NCBI GenBank assembly: GCA_021234155.1
Contig: JAJEKV010000093.1
Span: 3,690,867 to 3,754,866 of the forward strand
DNA length: 64,000 bases
Source: Isoetes taiwanensis
Lineage: Eukaryota > Streptophyta > Lycopodiopsida > Isoetales > Isoetaceae
Direction: 5' to 3'
Shown: positions 35,421 to 47,037 of the stretch, piece by piece
Position numbering within the stretch: the first letter of the stretch is position 1
How the letters are laid out: each line of letters opens with the position of its first letter
Translations under genes and position numbers: made by a program
Notes under the pieces: generated by a model
Databases searched by the model: none
The model's input: the letters and a program-made list of their open reading frames with translations, nothing else
Told to the model about the DNA's origin: nothing

Positions 35421-35984
35421 CTTGCTTATCGGTGAGAGTTCAACCAATTTCCATGTGCCTTGCTTCAACAATTGAGAGTATTCTTCCATTGCATACGCCA
35501 CCGCGGATCACTAGCCGCTTCATGAAAGGTTTGTGGATCAACATGATCTGGACCTTTGCCATTAAGGCAAGGTTACATGATCCATTAAACTTCTCTTGTT
35601 TCTCCATCGACGCGTCTTTGATCTCCTACGTTCAACAACGGGTACAACAGTCTTTGCAACCGGTTCGCAACAATTTGTTTCTCCTTGAGACGTTTGATCT
35701 TCTAGGTTCAACAACGGGAGGTATAGCGGGTGCTACAATAGGTCTTTGTAGCAGTCTGCTGGATCAGGTGCTCTGATACCTTCATGAGTCTTTGGACTCC
35801 CGTGAAAGGAACCAACCTCGCTCATCGACCATAGGGCGGCGGGATTGGGATCATCCGATGCCACTACTTGGGCAAATGTGAGTTCTTTTGGAGAAACCAC
35901 TAGAGAGGAAGAAAAAGGTTTACCGGCAGCTGCTATCGGATCTCCAACATCCAAGCTCTTTGTCATTGTGAACTCGCAGGAGAA
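35421..35984 (-). other. Copia linker between integrase and RT
   Basis: Low-conservation linker of the polyprotein, Pro/Ser/Thr-rich in broken frames. No conserved motif is expected here. Confidence 0.55.
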
Positions 35985-36775
35985 TCACTTGAAGGATATA
36001 CCATCATACACGGCATCTTCAACGGAATCGGCCGACACGCTTACAATAACACGCTTGTTGGAAGGATCATACAACTTGTAACCTTTTCGATTTTCTGGAT
36101 ACCCAATAAAGACGGCTTTGATAGCCCTGTCATGCAACTTCCCATACTTTTTCAGCTTCTCAGCAGGTATGGAAGTATAAGCCAAGCATCCAAACACCCT
36201 CAAATGAGACACATCTGGTTTCATTCTCCAAAATGCTTCATAAGGAGTCACATCCTGGACCTTCTTACAATTCGAACGGTAGTGACCCTTTTCACCACAA
36301 TTCCAGCACTTGAACTCCTTGGATTTCTTACTTTCAGACTTCACATTTTCTGACTTCCTAGAGTCTTTGCTATCAGCAAACTTCTTCTTGGTGTCAGCCC
36401 GAGAAGTAGACACAAAATTAGCATGGTCCACTCTCCCATCCCTTTGCTTCTGCACCAACTCCTCTTGTTGCAGTAGAATGGTTACTTTGGCTATATCAAT
36501 CTTCTCCTTGTACCTGATCTTCGAAGAGATAATATCATGCGAAGGAGGAAGACCAACCAAGATATCTTGGATCAGCTGTTTTTCGACCAGCACTCCACCA
36601 CATGTAATCCAAGCGCCATTGCTTCATCTGAGTAAGGTATGCTGTGACAGATTTGAAATCACCTAATTGGGCATGTCTCATTTTGTTCGGATCAGCATTT
36701 GAGTAGCCATACCCTTTGCTATCAAGAGACTTCTCCAAATGAGACCACATCTCCTTAAACTTCGATTAAAATGGT
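35985..36775 (-). pseudogene. Copia gag joined to the integrase C-terminal segment
   Basis: The minus strand reads a gag segment (MWSHLEKSLDSKGYG; then after a shift LIQDILVGLPPSHDIISSKI), a basic Lys/Ser-rich stretch and one CCHC zinc knuckle CWNCGEKGHYRSNC. It then passes directly into VQDVTPYEAFWRMKPDVSHL and RVFGCLAYTSIPAEKLKKYG, which belong to the end of Copia integrase. The protease (DTGA) and the integrase HHCC and DDE core are skipped, so a deletion of over 1 kb fused gag to the integrase tail in frame. It could still supply gag for packaging if expressed. Confidence 0.88.
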
Positions 36776-37331
36776 TGATTTCATGACCAATTGTCTCTTG
36801 ACCAACATTTTGACAAGAGCACAAGCTTTACGGTTTATCCTGCCCAAAGACATCTGGCGACTTGGTGCTTGATAAAGTCTTTATCAAACACCGCCCCATG
36901 TCACTAAATATCAAATAATTCACCATAAACTTCTTCCAAGCATGGTAATTATTATTAGTGAGCTTTGCATTCTGTGAGAACTTGAATGGATCCATGAATT
37001 TCTCTTGTTTTCAGCAGCCAAAAAGATGGTTGAGAAAACAAATTCGTCACCAAACAAAGCACCCACTAGAAAAGTTAAATCTTGAATTTTGTCGCCAAAA
37101 AGGTCTTGGAAAACTCGAATCTCGCACTAAAACTTGCTGGAAAATCCGAATCACTCTCCCAAAACACTTCCTCCAGGCCAAAAAGCAAGAATCTTCTCCA
37201 ATGCTGCAAATGAGATTTTCCACCACCAAATCTCAGCCAAAGAATGATGGCCAATCCAATTTGGATGCTTCTTCAATAGCTTGCTCTATTCTTCCCTCCT
37301 CAAGAAAGCGTCTGATACCATGATACCAAAA
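36776..37331 (-). other. Copia leader and 5' gag region
   Basis: Sequence between the primer site and the recognisable gag. Antisense frames on plus (36958-37323) are shadows. Confidence 0.5.
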
Positions 37332-37341
37332 TCTGATACCA
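37332..37341 (-). other. Copia primer-binding site
   Basis: TGGTATCAGA on the minus strand, complementary to the 3' end of the plant initiator-Met tRNA. A second TGGTATCA-type word lies 17 bases further in (37314-37328 region), a local duplication of the site. Confidence 0.9.
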
Positions 37342-37690
37342 TGATAGAACTAGTGCAAAACCAGCACAAACCCCGCAAGATCAACTCAAGAGATAGAATA
37401 GAAGACAAGAACAACTCTATTGAGAAAAGCAATAGGAAATACAATCTCTACTTCTGAGCATTGCATAGTACATAACGTATAATCAATATATACAATCGGT
37501 GAGACTAAGAATAGTAGTCTACCGTTTAACCACCGCCCACTAATTACGGCACTGATTTAGGGTCGGTGCTCAGTGCTGACAAAGTGCTGCCTTCTGTACA
37601 TTTCAGCACCTTCTCAGCACCTGTGTGCTAAGTGCTGAACCACTGCTGTTTCAGCACATTATGCTTAGTCAGCATATTTATATTCCAACA
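37342..37690 (-). repeat. Copia 5' LTR (right copy on plus), followed by TSD ATAAT
   Basis: Starts TGATAGAACTAG and ends ATATTCCAACA on plus. Repeated GTGCTGA/TCAGCAC words occupy 37565-37670 and may be regulatory direct repeats of the LTR. Confidence 0.92.
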
Positions 37691-37741
37691 ATAATACGCT
37701 AAAAGGGTAGAGTAACAATTGTCAAATATGAAGCTCACTAA

Positions 37742-38342
37742 CAAAAAAACCATTAACATCCAACATATAAAAATTAAATCCCCCAACACATAACAACCAA
37801 CACATAACAACCATTGACATTAACAACCAACACATAACTACCATTGACATTAATTAACACAACCATTGGGTCCAACACATTTAAATTAAAATTCCCCTTA
37901 AACCCCCTTTGGTTTGAGTGCATATTCACACGGGGGTGACTCCGGGCAACGAGAGCTGTTGGATAGGCATATTCACCCCTTATTCCTTAATCTACAACGT
38001 ACGTAAAGTTCCTCATTTGTGGGGTATGCAAGTACAAAATTTGCTATACTGTATAACAAGATTCGTAAAATACTATAAGATTTCAAGCGGAATACTATAT
38101 GGTGTTAATTTTGTACGTGCAAAATACAATTATGAGGGCTCTCGCTGCCCTACGTCACCCCCCGTGTGAATATGCACCCAAACCAAAGGGGGTTTAAGAT
38201 TTAAATGTGTTGGACCCAATGGTTGTGTTAATTAATGTCAATGATAGTTATGTGTTGGTTGTTAATGTCAATGGTTGTTATGTGTTGGTTGTTATGTGTT
38301 GGGGGATTTAATTTTTATATGTTGGATGTTAATGGTTTTTTA
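37742..38342 (+). mobile_element. Second complete copy of the long-TIR MITE, about 600 bp
   Basis: The arms begin aaaaaaccattaacatccaa and end in its complement ttggatgttaatggtttttt. They contain inverted series of 'cataacaacca / tggttgttatg' units, then the conserved 'gtgcatattcacacgggggt' arm end. The core matches 9236-9518 almost word for word. Its arms are longer than in the 24156 copy because of extra short tandem units. Confidence 0.85.
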
Positions 38343-39015
38343 GGGACGCCACCCCCCGGTGTGACAAAAATTTTAGAATTCAAAACCAGAAAAAACTAGA
38401 ATTCATTTGAGGCTTTCATCACCGTAGCTTTTGAATTTGATCACAATAAAACAAATAGAACATAAGTAAAAGTTACCATAAAGATAGAGCAGATTGATCC
38501 TATTATTCTGAAAGTCATAAAGTTTGCAACACCCATACACAAACATTTTTCAACTGGAATTTAACAATGACCTTAAGCCTCCATGGATTCTTGTGGTGAG
38601 AAACCAAAGTGGGAAACTTTTACGCTTGTTAGCACAAGGATCTAGAAGCCTTGGAGTTTACTTAATAAGCGCTTTAGGGACGTCACCCCCTCCCCTCGGT
38701 GTGACAAAAATTTAGAATTCAAAACAGGAAAAAAACTAGAATTAATTTGAGGCTTTCATAACTGTAGCTTTTGAATTTGATCACAATAAAACAAATAGAA
38801 CATAAGTAAAAGTTACCATAAAGATAGAGCAGATTGATCCCATTATTCTAAAAGTCATAAAGTTTGCAACACCCATACACAAACATTTTCAACCTGGAAT
38901 TTAACAAAGTGACCTTTGGCCTCCATGGATTCTTGTGGTGAGAAACCAAAGAGGGAAACTTTTACGTTTGTTAGCACAAGGATCTAGAAGCCTTGGAATT
39001 TGCTTAATAAAGCGC
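38337..39015. repeat. Tandem duplication, unit about 335 bp, nearly identical
   Basis: 'tagggacg.caccccc' starts at about 38341 and 38676. Long identical stretches include 'ttgaatttgatcacaataaa' and 'cataaagtttgcaacaccca'. The left unit touches the MITE end at 38342. Confidence 0.92.
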
Positions 39016-39317
39016 CTCAAAATCTAAAAATGCATGGTAATTTTTGCAAGCTTCATTGAATGAGCCATAAAAACAATATCCAATAGCGCAATCTGTATTA
39101 ATCATTGGTAGGATGTAAAAGCTGCACCAAACCCGGCTAAAAAATTGCTGTTTTAGCATAGATAACTTAACCAAACATATCCATATCATACACTATCAAA
39201 AAGATCTCAGAGAGAGCTTTCCAACGCGATAAAAATCATCTCAAACAAAGCTTTGGATCAAAAGTTATAATAAGAAATGTGTTTACGGGAAAGCGCACTA
39301 CATGCGCCCTTCAAGCC
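39016..39317. other. No gene recognised
   Basis: Nothing supportable; short minus frame only. Confidence 0.4.
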
Positions 39318-39512
39318 CTTCATGTGCCCATTATGCACCACACACACAAAAAGAGGGCTTTTGTTGTGAGCTATTGGTTGTTGACCATTGAAAAAAAAGG
39401 CTAAAATCAATGGCCCTTCATGTGCCCATTATGCACCACACGCACAAAAAGGGGCTTTTGTTGTGAGCCATTGGTTGTTGACCATTGAAAAAAAGGCTAA
39501 AATCAATGGCTC
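39318..39512. repeat. Tandem duplication, 98-bp unit
   Basis: 'cttcatgtgcccattatgca' starts at 39318 and 39416. The units are almost identical. Confidence 0.9.
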
Positions 39513-39650
39513 ATAAATGGTGCACTCTAGATGTACGCATTAATACATCCATTTGAATACATCACGAAATCATAGGAAAACCTTAGTGAAAAGCGTACAA
39601 AAACACAAAGAAAACCCCTATTATTATGCTACATATTCATACAAAAAATA
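39512..39650. repeat. Dispersed repeat 'gtgcactctagatgta', copy B
   Basis: Same orientation and order as 11775-11900. Confidence 0.65.
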
Positions 39651-39884
39651 TGAATAGTACATAGGTAAAGCAAGTAACGTAAGCTCAAATGATGCATTTA
39701 AGCTCAAATGATGCATTTAAACTCAAATCTTTGTATGATGAATATCGCACTAAAAACTCCCGGAGACAATTAGAATCAGGCAGAACTAGCACAATGCACA
39801 AAATTAGAATGCGCTCAATATAATACCTCGTGCACAACAACTCAGTATACTCCACATCTAGATAAAGATAAGCATCAAAAAAAT

Positions 39885-40315
39885 GATCCAATAGAAACCC
39901 ATGTCAAAAAATTGCAATGGAGTGCCAAACGCAATATTTGGTATATCCAGATAAAGCTAAATAGCAAATATGCAAATGAAGTATAATGATAGTGCCGTAA
40001 AAAACCAAAAAATGTAAAGAACAAATTCAAGAACACGACACCAAACTACAAGTGGCCAAATAGGATGTGTTTGCGACAAATAATGCAATGCATTTTAAAA
40101 CGATATGGAAATGCGGAATAAAAGAGAAATGACAGTGTTAAATGAGATGTCATAAGGAAAATAAGACCACATGCTTAAAGCCATGAATAGATGCCACAAT
40201 ATGAATAGTACAATTAACAAATAAGGGAAGAGGTTGAGGTAGAAGTGACAGACATGTCAGCACAAATCCAGAGGAAGGTCAAGAAGGGGGGTTAAATTAG
40301 GATCATATCGTGGAT
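39885..40315. repeat. Dispersed relative of the 32.3-33.5 kb repeat
   Basis: 'agaaacccatg', 'aatggagtgccaaa', 'tggccaaata', 'atgcaatgcatt', 'gaatgagatgtcataagg'-type and 'gatgcc.caatat' words follow the same order as in 32330-33300. Confidence 0.65.
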
Positions 40316-41440
40316 CAAACAAAAAGGAGGCTTAAGTCTGAAGAAAAGTCAAACGGCTATGCACAAGCAGTTTAGGCCAAATGTGAGGCCGAAGTCAAGG
40401 TGAGGTTATGGCCAAGGGAAAAGAGAAAGTGAAGATCAACAATGCTGAGGTCCCGGTTAAGTGCAAGGAGGTTAGCCATATGGTAGAATGAAAAAAAAAG
40501 GGACAAGTGAAAACATAATGACCACGTAAAATGACGTATCGGTAGTAAAGCTAGTGTCGTACAAATGGTCTGGAATAATAAAGCAAACAAGATAATGGAC
40601 GTGAAATTAAATAAGATAAGATAAGATAACAACTTGTGTGCTCATGCGGCGTCATTTACTCTTAAAACCCTAGGGTAGAGACCTTTGCAAATATTTTTAA
40701 CAATGCTTTGCTAGAAAAAAATAACCATCACAAAAAACATTAACAAAATATTGCGGGCCATTAAACCCTTATTGCAGACCATTGACTAATGCACCTTATG
40801 CACCTTCACTCTCAATCTTGTCGCTCTCACGAATATCCATATCGCACAACTTTCACAAAGACCCTTCCCGGTCTCAGCCACGCTAAGGAAAACTTCAAAG
40901 CGAAGCCCAATTCTACCTCCGAGAACTCCATTTTAAACCTACATACATGGACACGGCTTCCATGAACCTACATACATGGACACGGCTTCCATGCAAAGAC
41001 AATCCCCAACCGCTAACTAAGGTATGAGACCAAGCGGCCAATTCCTAAATGGATTAATCGGGCTTGCACCAAATTCCAACGAGAACAACAAGAAATTCAA
41101 ACATTCAAGCCATTGTGGAATGGACATTCCTACCTCCAAAGCGCCCCTCCCTCGGACATCTTGGCAAGCACAAAGCCACTCTACCTCTTCCCATCCTCAT
41201 CGGCCACAACCACCACACGGGTCACGTCCATTTCAAATTGATCATGTGAGCATCCCCATTCCATTTCCGTGACATCCAAATGGCCGTTCCCCACGAGAAC
41301 ATCTAAATGGCAAGAAGCTCCTCAAAACCCCTAAAATATACGACTTCCCATACTATACACGTGCAAAACCTTACTCCACACCATTGCATCCAAAATCTTT
41401 AAAACAAAAAGCGGGGAAGCTTATATAATTCTAATCTATG
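40316..41440. other. No gene recognised; two small repeats
   Basis: 40611-40630 is a (GATAA)n run. 40935-40993 contains 'aacctacatacatggacacg' twice, 30 bp apart. Open frames at 41024-41272 have no signature. Confidence 0.45.
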
Positions 41441-41890
41441 ATGTCTATAAGACATGTCCCCTTTGCCAAGTTAAAAATCCTCAAATTTTCTTAAAAGAAT
41501 ACCACAAGCGGTTCTATGCCCAAGAAACCAAATCGATGGGTAGATCTCCTTGGTCTCCACCATTGTAATGGCCATGGATCATTTGTCATGTTAACTCTAT
41601 TCACTACCAAGGGTCCACCATACTAGACCATACTTGCAACCATGGGCAACTTTCATGCCATTGTTGCAGGCCATAAACCAAATATTACCCTAAACCTTTG
41701 ATGTCCATAAAAAACGTCCCTCCGTGCCTAGTAAATATCGAGAAATTTACTCAAAGGAATACCACTTGCTATTTCTCCGCCCAAAAAAAATAAATCCATT
41801 CGATGGGCTAGATCCCTTTGGTCCACACCATTGTAATGGCTACAAATCGGTCAAGTGTTGACTCGCATTCAATACCATGGGTTCCCACTT
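41440..41890. repeat. Diverged direct repeat, unit about 250 bp
   Basis: 'gatgtc.ataa', 'aaagaataccac', 'gatgggtagatc / gatgggctagatc', 'ccaccattgtaatgg' and a 'caccatgggt'-type end occur at 41440-41660 and again at 41697-41885. Confidence 0.7.
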
Positions 41891-42060
41891 GACAAGAATC
41901 CACATTTTTCTATTTCAAGTGTAAAATTTAAAACTTAACCTTACTTGCAACCATGGGCCAATATGCCATGGGTTCACCACTTGACAAGAATCCACATTTT
42001 TCTATTTCAAGAGTAAAATTTAAAACTTAACCTTACTTGCAACCATGGGCGGTCAATATG
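41889..42060. repeat. Tandem duplication, 92-bp unit
   Basis: 'cttgacaagaatccacattt' starts at 41888 and 41980 and continues identically through 'ttacttgcaaccatgggc'. Confidence 0.9.
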
Positions 42061-43030
42061 CTATGTCTCTTTTGTCCAAGAACATTGGACTATTTCGAGG
42101 GGTGAAAGCCTACCAAGATTTTGTAGAATGCAGCAAATTGCACTCTAGGGCATATTGCCTATCCTACAAATTCAATGTAGCAGCGAGCCACCCCCTAAAT
42201 GAGGGGACGTCCTTGCAATTAATTAATTATCTAATTAACTGGCCAGCTTGCTATCAAAGGTGTGCAAATTACTAGAGCTCACATATTAGTTTTACCGTGA
42301 GTGGAGTCCGAGGCCATCGTAGCTTTGAAGATTAGTAGATTGCTAGACTCTTTCGCCTTATGCTTTTCCTTGAGCACCTCTGGCCAAACTAGAAGCTCAG
42401 CTATGTGAAATCGGCCCATAGCCGGCCACCGTGAAAACCTACCACAGGTCGATTCTTTAACAGAGCAAATATTGCAACCAAATCAGATCTGAGAGATTGG
42501 CAAAAATGGCTGCATATTTTTGGTTCATAATTCTTGGCATAACCAAAAATAAAAAATGGCAATTAATGCCCCTGCAAGTATAAAGTTTACTTCAACACTT
42601 TAAAATGCACAATCAGACTTCATTGAAAATATCAGCCTGCTAATCCCTTGCTTTTTCTATATATTAGGACCAATTAGTCATGAACATTCAATGTGTTATA
42701 CATGTTTAAATTTCAAGAGAACAATTATATTACCTCCAACTTCATTTTTTCCAAAGATGTATGAAGCAGTTTTATAAAGCATCCATTATTATCTTTCAAG
42801 ATCCACAAGATGCTCCTATGATTGGATACTAATAATAGTGAATTATCACAAGGTTTCAACTTGTAACATGTTCAAATACAACATTTTCCCATAGTCAAGG
42901 AGGTTTGAATCTACCAGCTTGTTCTAAGCTCAAACCTGCAAATAAGGGTAATATTGTTCTGGAAGCTTTTCATAACATCAAATTTCATCTAAAATGGACT
43001 CTTGGATGAAATGTTATGACTAAATTTGTA
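42061..43030. other. No gene recognised
   Basis: Unassigned AT-rich sequence between repeats and the CACTA-like left end. Confidence 0.4.
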
Positions 43031-43216
43031 ATAGTGCTATTTTCTGACGTATAATCGGCGTATTTTACGACGATAAATCGACACAAGGTCCGGCGCTTTT
43101 TTCGACGATAAATCGGCGCTTTTTCCGACGATAAATCGACACAAGATCGGACGCTTTTTATGACGATAAATCGACGCTTTTTACGATGTATTATCGACAA
43201 TCTATCGGACGCTTTT

Positions 43217-44885
43217 GTGGCCGGGCCTGGCGAGTTAACCTTTATGGTAAGCGGAGATCCCATCAATCTCGACCATTGGATCTACTTAAGCTTAAAAACT
43301 TAAGAAATTAACTCATGCACCGCAACAATAACACTTAGGTAAAGAATTTAATCTTTGTACATATTCTAAGGTTCCAAACATGTACTTGCCCATTACTCTC
43401 GCCAATATCCCCAGACACTATGAATGATCTTAATAATTGTAACTTCAAGCCCATATATAATAATAATAATAGTAATAATAATCAAGTTTATTGAATAGCA
43501 ATCCACACACTTCCACTCTCGCCTTTCAGGAAGCTTGGCTACTTTAGGAGCATCTCACACCTCTGCTTTTACACCATCAACCACGGGGTTAGTCACATGG
43601 ACTAAGTGGGGATCGGGGATCTAGGATATATCTTAAAACAATCACCACAAAGCCTTAACTTAGAACAATAACTTAGCCTTACCGTAGCCTCCGCCCCCCG
43701 CAACCTAGGTTACTTAGTCCAACAAGCATAATCACAATGCATAATTACACCAAGCATGACCATTGCAACTTAATTCCAACATTAAAAACACATATACAAT
43801 AACCAAGCAATCATAGCATCAACATTGCAACCAATATTCCTCTGGTCGAAAGCAAGGTCAACTCGGTGATCGGGCGGTGACATAGAGGCGGGGTAACGCG
43901 GTGTGTACACACCCATCCACATTGCGTCCGGCATTGGAGGACCACTTTAGCGTGCATGACGTTGTACCATATGGTACCAACGCCCGATGTTCAAATAATA
44001 CCATAGCAGCGTGCAATAACCGCGAAGTCTAGACCATCGCACCTAGACTCCGGCCCCAGAGGTCTATATCAAAGAATTATACTACACATAGATCACAATA
44101 CTATGAATTCCACCCAATATCAATTAGGCACATTTCCATATCAAATTTACCTTAGAAATTCCATAATTTACACCTCATGCAACAAAGGAAATCCTCATAT
44201 AAACATTATTATCTCTACCATGCAACATGCAATGCCCGGTGCTTAAGCAAAATACAACCTTCACTAATATCTTATTACTTTTAACTAGATCAACTTCCTT
44301 CAAATTACTACTTATAACCTTAATGGCGGTGGCTTCCATAACCCACGCTAACTAGTTTATTGAATTGGTTAATATGCTCGCTATCCATTAACCATGCATG
44401 CCTATTCTATTCTATTCATGACCATGCTCATATGATTTAACTCCAAGTTTATACTACGTTCAAAGCAATCATTATTAAATCAACACGACTATACAAACAC
44501 TAGAAAACCCGGGTGTAAGGCTTGATCCCCACACGGAATCCGGCTTGCTTCCTCGTGCTCCCAAAGAACGCTCCCGGATCTACGCACACAACTTCGCTCC
44601 TTCAACAATCCATCGCAATCTATCTCCTTCAGAATGCTTCACCATCACATAAAAGACTTCTTTCCCCATGGAAAACTCCTTCCCCTAAGAAATCAAGAAT
44701 AATATTGTTGCACTTATATAACCTAGCAATGCCCTTGCATGCATGCATGCATACATCGCATGCATGGACACATTGCATGCATGTATTCCTAGCACATAAT
44801 CATTTATTTTACCTTGAAAATGCACTCTTATATAATGGCAGCGTTACTTACATCTTAATGTTGGTGCTAGGTTGCTAGGTCCGTT
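43217..44885 (-). repeat. 3' LTR of the LARD-like element
   Basis: Aligns end to end with 47038-48716. AT-rich stretches are identical for hundreds of bases, while differences concentrate in CG/CAG/CTG-containing words (43855-43930, 44505-44600). Confidence 0.92.
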
Positions 44886-47022
44886 CTGATCTCTCCTCCA
44901 AAAATTCAACCCATGTCCTCATGGGTGCATCTTAGAGCACTCATGAAAAATCTAGTTTGTATCTCCCTTTGTGACATCTTCATTGGAACAAACTCAACCA
45001 TTAATTTTTTTTTTTTTTTTATAGTCTGCCTCCTTAATTACTCGGGTCTCTTCCCTTTATGCTTTCACATCTTAATCCTCAATTCAACATACTCCCAAAT
45101 GAATACAATTTTGTCCCTTAGAACTGACCCATCCTTGTCAAACACAATTGCTTAGCCTTTGCCTCTCCAAACTTGAAAATTCAAAGCTAGCTTCATACAA
45201 GTAATTTAAGCTAAAGGAAAGATACATATTAGATAGCTCCAATGCACGACCCTTCTAACTTTCAATTTAACATACCGCCAAGTCTAGAACTAACTCAAAT
45301 ATTATGAGTATACTACATATCCAATTCAATATAATAAACATAATGCAGTTAACGCAACTTTTCATAAAGAAGGTACGTGCCATAGAAAAAAAAACCCACC
45401 ATTCAAAGAGATACTCGGTCGAACTAGATATGTAATCTCTTGAGACTTCTTGGGTGGCCAAATCCAAAAGTAACAAGCAAAATACATAATCAAGTCCCCA
45501 GTCTGGGTATCTTATAACTAGGTATGCTTAAGTTGATACAAGGGATCCCATAAGAATTATAACCCATGGTACGTAGAATTCCTCTACTGAGTTCATCCAA
45601 TGACATTGAAGTATCCTAGGCTATACACTTGGCCTCTATATTTAGCCTACTTCCATACATATTACCCCATCACTTTGGTTAGTCTTTCAACAAGATTTTA
45701 TAGGCATCAATTGCCGTTAATTTCGATGAAGCTCTTACTTCATGTATTTCGTTCACAACTTCAATCCTTTGATTTGTATCCTTAATCAAGTAATGCAATC
45801 ACCATCCCTCCATTAATTTACAATCACTTCTAGCATGCCAAATAATTACAATACATGGAAGCACCATTACTAGATGTACTTACAACTCTTCTATTACGTT
45901 CTAAGATTTTCAAAATGGCACTTCCCCATGTCTATACATTCCCCTCTTGCCTTTATCTCATGTCCGGGCCTTATCGACAACTCTTTCGTTTCAATTTCAT
46001 GGTTCACCTACTACCACGATTAAATATGTTATTCCTCTATTCATCGTCTTCTTCTTCCTTATCCATAAGATAGATAACATTGTTCAATCTTGGCCAATCA
46101 ATTCTTCAATCCGCCATAATTTAAGTGTATATCATTCTCTAAATATAAATGCGTAACGACCACTTTGTTCCATTAAAGCGCTTTCTTATACTTCAAGAAG
46201 TTTTTTCAAGGCCAAGAACTTTTTCAAGGCTATCACCGACTATTCTAGCCATAACCCTAAGGCCAACAACTTTATAGACCTCAAGTAGGACCATGATGTA
46301 ATCATGACATTTCCTTCTCGTCACACACATCCGCTATTTACACATGAGCTTCAATCGACTATCCGCCAATCTTATTTTATAAGCATATCTAAGCATTCTC
46401 AAAACTTGTCTTACAACCACCGTGTTGTAACCTTATCCCACCATAGCCCTGAATGCTATCAACTTAGCAACTTATTGTTATTTCACTGCTTGGATAGCAA
46501 TATATAGATTTTTTGGTTTTCTCAATTTTTAGCTTCAAAAGGATGCACCTAACATCACATCAAGAATCTTATTCACCCGATATGGTGAGATGAACCTTCC
46601 ACGAATATCATAGGCATTATATATCATGCACCTTTGCTTATTCCAAATTTTCTTGCCACCAGAGTATGCTACTACGAGATCACATCTACATTATAAGAAG
46701 TGGTTACCAAAGTGAAACGCAATACCTGTACCTTAATCTCCCTCAAGCATCACTTCCATTCTATGCGCACATTGGCAACCCTAAATCAAAGTTAGCCCCT
46801 TGATGACGTACATTTTCTAGCTTATCTGCTTTGCAGGATAGAAATTCAACCAAGATTATAGAAATACCATGTAATCAATTTCATATACCTTCATAAAACA
46901 ATTTGTCACGCCTCCTCTAAAGCCATCATCTCCACATATATTCAATTGAATACTATTAGCATAATCCAACAACCTCAACTTGAATCTAGACTTCGTTATC
47001 ATACATCCAAGGATCCAACTAT
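44886..47022 (-). other. Interior of the LARD-like element, no coding found
   Basis: A purine tract (GGAGGAGAGATCAG on minus) occupies 44886-44899. Open frames on plus at 44913-46507 are antisense to the element and show no domain. 46830-47020 next to the primer site is the usual leader position. Confidence 0.6.
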
Positions 47023-47034
47023 GCTCTGATACCA
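47023..47034 (-). other. Primer-binding site of the LARD-like element
   Basis: TGGTATCAGAGC on minus, a perfect match to the common plant initiator-Met tRNA primer site, three bases from the LTR. Confidence 0.92.
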
Positions 47035-47037
47035 AGC

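Larger units (their letters stand above)
33593..37690 (-). mobile_element. Ty1/Copia LTR retrotransposon, complete ends, internally deleted
   Basis: Two LTRs (355 and 349 bp; TG...CA on plus) flank a minus-strand gag-pol remnant. The primer site TGGTATCAGA abuts the right LTR and a purine tract (AAGGGAGAG on minus) abuts the left LTR. Both ends have ATAAT as target duplication, so this is one undisturbed insertion. Domain order on the minus strand is gag with zinc knuckle, integrase C-terminal end, RT (YVDD) and RNase H. The protease and the integrase catalytic core are missing. Confidence 0.93.

Noticed and set aside
44913-46507. Plus-strand frames inside the LARD-like element as cargo genes
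   Set aside because: Short, overlapping, antisense to the element and without any recognisable domain.
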